Assembly: GCF_013299185.1 (NCBI RefSeq)
Contig: NZ_JAAFKG010000034.1
Span: 19,377-83,376 of the forward strand
From: Microcoleus sp. bin48.metabat.b7b8b9.023
Lineage (GTDB): Bacteria > Cyanobacteriota > Cyanobacteriia > Cyanobacteriales > Microcoleaceae
Length of the DNA: 64,000 nt
Direction: 5' to 3'
Part shown: in pieces, positions 59,538 through 64,000 of the stretch
Position numbering within the stretch: position 1 is the first letter of the stretch
Layout of the letters: the number at the start of each line of letters is the position of its first letter
The notes under the pieces: generated by a model
What the model was told of the DNA's origin: nothing
Databases searched by the model: none
The model's input: the letters and a program-made list of their open reading frames with translations, nothing else
Made by a program: the position numbers and the translations under genes

Positions 59538-60008
59538 TTACTTTTTAGCCCGCTGCTGCTGGTAAACGCTGACGACTTTATCCGCATAAGTAGCAGTTGC
59601 GCCGCTTTTGCAAGCTGCGGATTCTCCTGTCATCCACCAGCAAGCGGCGCGGCGGATAGCGGTTAATTCATTGTTGCTGCTAGCTTTGTATTCGTCGCGC
59701 AGCAAATCGCCGACGATACAGGTAACAATTGTTTTGGCTTTTGTGGTGTCGGCTTCAAATTGTTGCGGTGTTAAATCTTGTTTGGTACAGAATTTTGCCC
59801 AACGGGAAATATTATTCGGTAAAACTTGCCACTGACTGTACATTCCGTCATTTGCGGTTTGCGGCGGCGCGGCTTGTCGCAGGGCTTCTACGAGGGCGGA
59901 AACTTGGGCGTCGGTGACTGCGGCTGCGGCTGGAAGTGTTTGCAATCCGAGACTAATTATCAAGCTGCCGAATAGTAGATTGGTTTGTGCGATCGCTCTT
60001 AAGTTCAT
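59538..60008 (-). CDS. Secreted conserved cyanobacterial protein
   Basis: 156 residues. A signal peptide (about 1-29: LFGSLIISLGLQTLPAAAA) is followed by a small helical domain with four Cys residues (KFCTKQDL, TIVTCIVGDLL, RAACWWMTGESAACKS), likely two disulfides. The WMTGESAACKSG ending is a recognisable motif of an uncharacterised cyanobacterial exported protein. It stands between the DUF262 gene and the toxin-antitoxin pair, on the opposite strand, with nothing linking it to defence. Function unknown. Confidence 0.75.
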   Translation of the reverse strand: MNLRAIAQTNLLFGSLIISLGLQTLPAAAAVTDAQVSALVEALRQAAPPQTANDGMYSQWQVLPNNISRWAKFCTKQDLTPQQFEADTTKAKTIVTCIVGDLLRDEYKASSNNELTAIRRAACWWMTGESAACKSGATATYADKVVSVYQQQRAKK

Positions 60009-60158
60009 TCACAATTCCCTGTTTTAATCAAAGTTTCTTTCCTGCACAAGGTTTACCTAAAAGGCGATCGAATGCCTCTGTCTTAAGTATGATTTGCTTG
60101 GGGAAGGCGGTGGCGATCGCGTTTATGATAGAAATTGGCCAAGAATTAAGATAAAATT

Positions 60159-60506
60159 ATGGAAGTACAACCCAGGGAAATTACAAGTTACGGTACATCA
60201 GATGGCAAATTTCCTTTCGACGAGTGGCTTGATTCCGTGCGCGATCGGAATATCAAAGCTAGAATCAAGTCTAGGCTTGACCGAGTTCAACAAGGCAATC
60301 TCGGAGATGTCAAGTCAGTAGGAGAAGGAGTTTTTGAACTCAGAATTAATTATGGGCCGGGCTACCGCGTCTACTTCGGACAAGTTGGGTTGACAATTGT
60401 AGTCATCCTAGTAGCCGGAGATAAAAGCACTCAAGAACAAGACATTCGACAAGCTATAGTATACTGGGAAGATTATGAAAAACGTGAAAGCACCGACAAG
60501 TCATAG
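60159..60506 (+). CDS. RelE/ParE-superfamily toxin (HigB/Gp49-like)
   Basis: 115 residues. Fold cues of the family: FDEWLDSVRDRNIKARIKSRLDRVQQGNLGDVKSVGEGVFELRINYGPGYRVYFG, with the conserved ELRIxxGPGYRVYF strand and basic Arg/Lys on the helix before it. RelE-type toxins cut mRNA on the ribosome. The toxin comes before the antitoxin, as in the higBA class. The next gene starts within the last 32 bases of this one, which couples translation. The short tail after VAGDKSTQEQDIRQAIVYW overlaps the antitoxin. Confidence 0.85.
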   Translation: MEVQPREITSYGTSDGKFPFDEWLDSVRDRNIKARIKSRLDRVQQGNLGDVKSVGEGVFELRINYGPGYRVYFGQVGLTIVVILVAGDKSTQEQDIRQAIVYWEDYEKRESTDKS

Positions 60507-60861
60507 CTACCGCGAGTACCTAATTGAATCTCTCAAAGAGCCGGAAGAAGCTGCTGCCTATATCTGGGCTATTTTGGAAGAAAAAGACCCTGAACCCGCA
60601 CTCCTGAGAAATGCCATCAGAAATGTGATTGAGGCTAGAATCAGGATGAATGCTCTTTCGGAGTCAGCAAAAGAACTTCACGAAAAACTCGATCGGATGC
60701 TGACTGAAAGTGGCGGTTCGGAAATTTACAGTTTGGTAGAATTGCTCGAAGCGTTGGGATTTAAACTAGAAATTACGATCGCAAATATTGAGTTGCCGGC
60801 CGAGTCGGAATCAACGACTTTTGTAGAATCAGAATTATGCCCGGAACCAGCAAATTTATAG
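60475..60861 (+). CDS. Antitoxin of the RelE-type pair
   Basis: 128 residues. The first part (about 1-60) is helical and matches the addiction-module antidote family: SHSYREYLIESLKEPEEAAAYIWAILEEKDPEPALLRNAIRNVIEARI. The usual helix-turn-helix is only partly recognisable. The C-terminal 30 residues are acidic (ESESTTFVESELCPEPANL) and probably flexible. It overlaps the toxin gene by 32 bp. It likely binds the toxin directly and may repress the operon together with it. Confidence 0.8.
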   Translation: MKNVKAPTSHSYREYLIESLKEPEEAAAYIWAILEEKDPEPALLRNAIRNVIEARIRMNALSESAKELHEKLDRMLTESGGSEIYSLVELLEALGFKLEITIANIELPAESESTTFVESELCPEPANL

Positions 60862-60973
60862 CAGATTGCAGCTTCATTTCCATCGAAGTAAAGGTTAATG
60901 TAGGTTATCTGTTGTGTGGGGCGGGTTTATATAAATTGTTTGCGGGTATTAAATATTATTGGTGAACCCGCCC

Positions 60974-62176
60974 CTACGTATCCATTACAAAATCTAACAG
61001 TCGGTGAGCCATTTCTAGCTTGCTGCAAAGTGCGATTTCTACTTGTTTGCCGGCGGCATTAATTAATATTGCTTGATTGGTATTGCTGCCGAAACCTGCA
61101 CCTATTTGATCGATCGGGTTTGCGGCAATTACATCCAGCTTCTTAGCCCGCAATTTCTCCACCGCAGGCTTGACAATATCTCCAGTTTGTGCTGCAAAGC
61201 CGATGAGTTTTTGGTGCGGCTGCTTCAAGTTCCCCAACTCTGCCACAATATCGGCTACGGGTGCTAACGGTAAAGAATTGGGGAGCGATCGCTTTGGCAA
61301 TTTCTCATTACTGCGATCGACTGGTTTGACATCCGCAACCGCCGCCGCCATCACCGTCAAATCGGCATCGTGAAAGCATTCTAGCATCGCCTGCCGCATT
61401 TCTTCGGCGCTGGTAACTGCGATCGCCCGTACACCAGACAGCGGCAATTCCCCAGTTATGCTGTGTACCAGCGTCACAGCCGCGCCACGATGCAGTGCAG
61501 CTTGCGCCAAAGCAATCCCCATTTTGCCGGTGGAAGGATTGCCGATAAACCGCACCGGATCGAGGTGTTCTCGGGTTCCTCCCGCGCTGATTAACACCCG
61601 CTTACCGGCTAAATCTCGATCGCCCTTAGCATACAACAGCGACTCAATATGAGGCAAAATCTCATGAGGTTCAGCCATTCTACCGACACCCGCGCGATCG
61701 CACGCCAGCATTCCCGCCCCCGGATTCGCCGCATGATAGCGCCGATAACTCAACACTTCCCGCCAATTCCGCTGCACCGCAGGCTGTTCCCACATATCAG
61801 TATTCATCGCCGGCGCCAGCAAAATTGGGCAAGTAGAAGCTAAAACAGTATTAGTCAGCAAATTATCAGCAAAACCCCCCGCCAGCTTAGCCAAAGTATT
61901 AGCAGTCAGGGGAGCGATCGCAAAAACTTCCGCCCATTCTCCCAGTTGAATGTGCAGCGGGCGGCCGTGATTTGCTTGCCAAAAATCCTTGTCAGTAAAA
62001 GCAGGATGGCGGGAAAGAGTAGCAAAAGTCAAAGGCGTGACAAACTCCCCGGCTGCATCAGTCAGAATCACTTTAACTTCAGATCCAGCTTTTGCTAAAG
62101 TTGAAACTACTTCACAAACTTTGTAAGCCGCAATCCCGCCACTAACGCCGATTAAAATTCGTCTACCTTTCACCAT
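60974..62176 (-). CDS. coaBC: Bifunctional CoaBC: phosphopantothenoylcysteine decarboxylase / phosphopantothenate-cysteine ligase
   Basis: 400 residues, normal length. The N-terminal CoaC flavoprotein has [19 protein letters not shown], then [20 protein letters not shown] and [12 protein letters not shown], in which the catalytic PAMNxxMW is complete. The C-terminal CoaB part (from about 185) has [23 protein letters not shown] and [15 protein letters not shown], with [20 protein letters not shown] near its end. It makes 4'-phosphopantetheine from phosphopantothenate and cysteine in CoA synthesis, using CTP. It is transcribed alone. An array of palindromes lies directly upstream of its start. 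Confidence 0.97.
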   Translation of the reverse strand: MVKGRRILIGVSGGIAAYKVCEVVSTLAKAGSEVKVILTDAAGEFVTPLTFATLSRHPAFTDKDFWQANHGRPLHIQLGEWAEVFAIAPLTANTLAKLAGGFADNLLTNTVLASTCPILLAPAMNTDMWEQPAVQRNWREVLSYRRYHAANPGAGMLACDRAGVGRMAEPHEILPHIESLLYAKGDRDLAGKRVLISAGGTREHLDPVRFIGNPSTGKMGIALAQAALHRGAAVTLVHSITGELPLSGVRAIAVTSAEEMRQAMLECFHDADLTVMAAAVADVKPVDRSNEKLPKRSLPNSLPLAPVADIVAELGNLKQPHQKLIGFAAQTGDIVKPAVEKLRAKKLDVIAANPIDQIGAGFGSNTNQAILINAAGKQVEIALCSKLEMAHRLLDFVMDT

Positions 62177-62235
62177 AGGATTTTATATTTTAGATAAAAT
62201 ACGACTTACTTATAATATTATTTGGATTTAAGATT

Positions 62236-62571
62236 GGTTAGTAGTGAGGACTTTAGTCCGCATCCATGAAGGACTAAAGTCCTCACTACAAACCTGATAA
62301 GATTGGTTAGTAGTGAGGACTTTAGTCCGCATCCATGAAGGACTAAAGTCCTCACTACAAACCTGATAAGATTGGTTAGTAGTGAGGACTTTAGTCCGCA
62401 TCCATGAAGGACTAAAGTCCTCACTACAAACCTGATAAGATTGGTTAGTAGTGAGGACTTTAGTCCGCATCCATGAAAGGACTAAAGTCCTCACTACAAA
62501 CCTGATAAGATTGGTTAGTAGTGAGGACTTTAGTCCGCATCCATGAAGGACTAAAGTCCTCACTACAAACC
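62236..62571. repeat. Five tandem hairpin units, ggttagtagtgaggacttta type
   Basis: Units begin at 62236, 62305, 62374, 62443 and 62513, period 69-70 bp. Each has the arms ggttagtagtgaggactttagtcc and ggactaaagtcctcactacaaacc, the loop gcatccatg, and the linker tgataagatt. The outermost stem carries mismatches relative to the array at 53831. It lies between the coaBC start and a small gene. Confidence 0.95.
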
Positions 62572-62718
62572 TTGTTTCATATTCTCATAAAAAAGAATCA
62601 AGAAAGAAGTTGAGATGAAAAAAGACAAAAATCCATAACTCATCTGTTCAATCCGCAACAAAATATGCTGCTAACTTCTTCCTCAATTCCGTCGAAACTT
62701 TGAGCTAGATTTTTAAGC

Positions 62719-62931
62719 CTATGCTTCGTCGTAGGCTTCCATATCCAGAAGGTGGAGATAGGGTTCAACCATCTCCGGCCGCTGAAAGGCAAGCGATCGC
62801 AACAAATGCCAATCATTCAATCCCTCAAAAGGATCTGTATAATCGTCAACTTCCAAACGGACAGCCAATTCTGCCACGTCCTCAGAAGTAAGTACAGCAA
62901 TATCGCGCGATGCTTTGGTTAAAGTTTTCAT
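62719..62931 (-). CDS. Small conserved protein of unknown function
   Basis: 70 residues, starting MKTLTKASRDIAVLTSEDVAELAVRLEV and ending HLLRSLAFQRPEMVEPYLHLLDMEAYDEA, all helical in appearance and rich in Leu/Glu. AGGGGAAAAAA lies just before the start. I believe similar small acidic proteins occur in other cyanobacteria, but I cannot name the family. It is single, with 45 bp to the next gene upstream on the same strand (62977-63603), so the two may be co-transcribed. Confidence 0.65.
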   Translation of the reverse strand: MKTLTKASRDIAVLTSEDVAELAVRLEVDDYTDPFEGLNDWHLLRSLAFQRPEMVEPYLHLLDMEAYDEA

Positions 62932-62976
62932 TTTTTTCCCCTGCCCGAGACTTCCGCCATACTATATCCTAAGCCT

Positions 62977-63603
62977 TTAATCAGATTTAGACACAGTTTC
63001 TACAACAAAACTTCGCATTACATCTACAACTTCCGGGATAATCTCGTGTCCCATGTTAAATTCTCGATACTGCACCGGTGCTCCCCAAGCAGTCAAACTC
63101 TCGCGCGATCGCACCGCCGCACTAACGGGCACAATAGTATCTTGAGTACCGTGCACGATCGAAACAGGTGGCAAAGCAATCCCAGCAACTGGTGAAATCG
63201 ACGAATGCAAATAACCGCTCAAACAAATTAAACCCGCTAGGGGCAAAGTCAAGCCCACATCCAGAGTCATCGCCCCGCCTTGAGAAAAGCCACCTAAAAT
63301 CGTGCGAGACAAAGGCACGCCCGTGCTGCTTTCCAAAGACAGCAATAATTCCTTCAGCAATTCCCTGCTTTCTACCAATCCCTCAGCATCTTTGTTTGCT
63401 AGGTCATACCACATTTTGCCACCCATTACCTGAGGATGGGGAAACGGGGCGTCGGGAAACACAAACTGATAATCCGGCAAATTGAACGCCGGTGCTAACG
63501 CAGTCAAATCCCGAGCATTAGCACCCCATCCGTGCAAAGCGACAATTAAAGCGACTGGTTTGCGATCGGTGGTTGGCGGAATGCTAATAAATTGTAAAGA
63601 CAT
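62977..63603 (-). CDS. Phospholipase/carboxylesterase-family alpha/beta hydrolase
   Basis: 208 residues. Oxyanion region HGWGANARDL, nucleophile elbow GFSQGG with Ser107, acid Asp155 (HGTQDTIVPV) and His186 (FNMGHEI) form the classic triad in the family order. The PDAPFPHP and MWYD segments are typical of the acyl-protein thioesterase/carboxylesterase (Abhydrolase_2) group. There is no signal peptide, so it is cytosolic. The natural substrate is probably a short- or medium-chain acyl ester; this cannot be fixed from sequence. It is first of a likely two-gene minus-strand unit. Confidence 0.9.
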   Translation of the reverse strand: MSLQFISIPPTTDRKPVALIVALHGWGANARDLTALAPAFNLPDYQFVFPDAPFPHPQVMGGKMWYDLANKDAEGLVESRELLKELLLSLESSTGVPLSRTILGGFSQGGAMTLDVGLTLPLAGLICLSGYLHSSISPVAGIALPPVSIVHGTQDTIVPVSAAVRSRESLTAWGAPVQYREFNMGHEIIPEVVDVMRSFVVETVSKSD

Positions 63604-63770
63604 CGTAATTAGTAATTGGTAATCAGACCTTACTACAATGATAAATTGTCGCGGCGCGTAAAATCCCAGATATTTGTTTTCGGTAATATTTAAATGTAAA
63701 TTAGGATGTGCTTGCTAATAATATCGTTTCCGGTTGCATCGGTATTGTTTAAACTGTCAACTGTCAATTA

Positions 63771-63873
63771 AGGATCGCAAATTAAATAATTTATACATAT
63801 TTGTGGGATGGGCGTCCCGCCCGTCTAGAAAGAACGGGTTCTCCCGCCCATCCCACAATAACAATAAAAATTG
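63771..63873. repeat. MITE-like element (copy C), right end lost
   Basis: Starts aggatcgcaaattaaataattta like copies A and B, with the gggatgggcgtcccgcccg palindrome inside, and continues cccatcccaca...ataaaaattg. At 63874 it leaves the consensus exactly where the IS1-like element starts. Confidence 0.7.
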
Positions 63874-64000
63874 GGCGTTGCTGAGTTAGAGTATGAATAG
63901 GAGGAATAATTTATGCAATGCCCTGAATGTAAATCAACCCATATCCGTAAAAACGGCAAGAAGAAAGGAAAACAAAATCACATTTGTGTCCAATGCAGTC
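63874..64000 (+). mobile_element. IS1-like element, left end (continues outside)
   Basis: Left end ggcgttgctgagttagag followed, 39 bases in, by the first codon of a transposase with a zinc-ribbon start. The right end lies beyond the window. Confidence 0.6.
63913..64000 (+). CDS. IS1-like transposase N-terminus (cut by window edge)
   Basis: 29 codons are visible: MQCPECKSTHIRKNGKKKGK, then QNHICVQCS. The CPxC...CxxC zinc ribbon with an N/KxGxxxGKQ spacer is the InsA-type N-terminus of IS1-like transposases that are common in cyanobacteria. GGAGGAATAATTT upstream is a good ribosome site. Whether the gene is one frame or two cannot be told. Confidence 0.75.
   Translation, partial: MQCPECKSTHIRKNGKKKGKQNHICVQCS

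Noticed and set aside
62218..62563. Frames in the 69-bp hairpin array
   Set aside because: Same reason: the period is a multiple of three and the units are palindromes.

Overview
The window reads as chromosomal DNA of a filamentous, non-heterocystous cyanobacterium of the Microcoleus/Oscillatoria type. This rests on F1-ATPase beta and epsilon genes in tandem, a CP12 Calvin-cycle regulator, an SLH-domain outer-membrane porin, several cyanobacteria-only small families (DUF3177, DUF1822, DUF7734), a PEP-CTERM protein, aromatic-carotenoid genes, many GCGATCGC-type (HIP1) sites and a very high load of short palindromic and heptamer repeats. The assignment is inferred from gene content and style, not from a marker gene.

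Layout. 1-5.1 kb: the 5' part of a large secreted haemagglutinin-like gene (minus strand, running off the window), then a repeat-rich spacer holding a strongly structured candidate RNA (about 4.72-5.11 kb). 5.3-8.5 kb: PEP-CTERM protein, atpD, atpC. 8.5-10.2 kb: a small conserved gene and a decayed IS605-type tnpB. 10.3-26.5 kb: an orphan substrate-binding lipoprotein, three very large paralogous dCache-HAMP-histidine kinase-receiver-adenylate cyclase proteins, a tandem family of small peptidoglycan-binding proteins with one decayed copy, and a convergent HD-superfamily hydrolase overlapping the last cyclase. 26.6-33 kb: DUF3177, CP12, FIST sensor, a 4 x 105 bp tandem repeat and a porin. 33.5-39.5 kb: two glycosyltransferases, a palindrome array, a long proline-rich protein, a structured spacer and a small conserved protein. 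40-46.5 kb: a CHAT-protease gene divergent from a sigma-like factor / DUF1822 / CHAT-CHASE2 operon, followed by a small secreted protein. 46.5-49.8 kb: degenerate DNA with IS fragments, and a MarR regulator. 49.8-57.6 kb: a Tat-exported N,N-dimethylformamidase-like protein, then a CruE-like desaturase/methyltransferase with a Rieske insertion, a 10-unit palindrome array, an LtrA membrane protein, and a methyltransferase and Rieske oxygenase with overlapping ends (a probable synechoxanthin-type carotenoid cluster). 57.7-64 kb: a DUF262/HNH defence-type protein, a RelE-type toxin-antitoxin pair, CoaBC, another palindrome array, an esterase, and the start of an IS1-like element that appears to sit inside a MITE-like repeat.

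Most interesting points. (i) The CHAT / sigma / DUF1822 / CHAT-CHASE2 cluster looks like a proteolytic signalling module: membrane sensor plus caspase-like protease plus transcription factor. (ii) Three large adenylate cyclase sensors with an orphan binding protein at one end and an HD-domain hydrolase at the other may form a cAMP signalling island. (iii) The 4.72-5.11 kb element has a multi-helix fold like the RNAs of IscB/TnpB-type transposons but no protein gene. (iv) Palindromic repeats share a roughly 10-bp outer stem with interchangeable interiors. (v) The IS1-like insertion in a MITE copy predicts what lies beyond the window.
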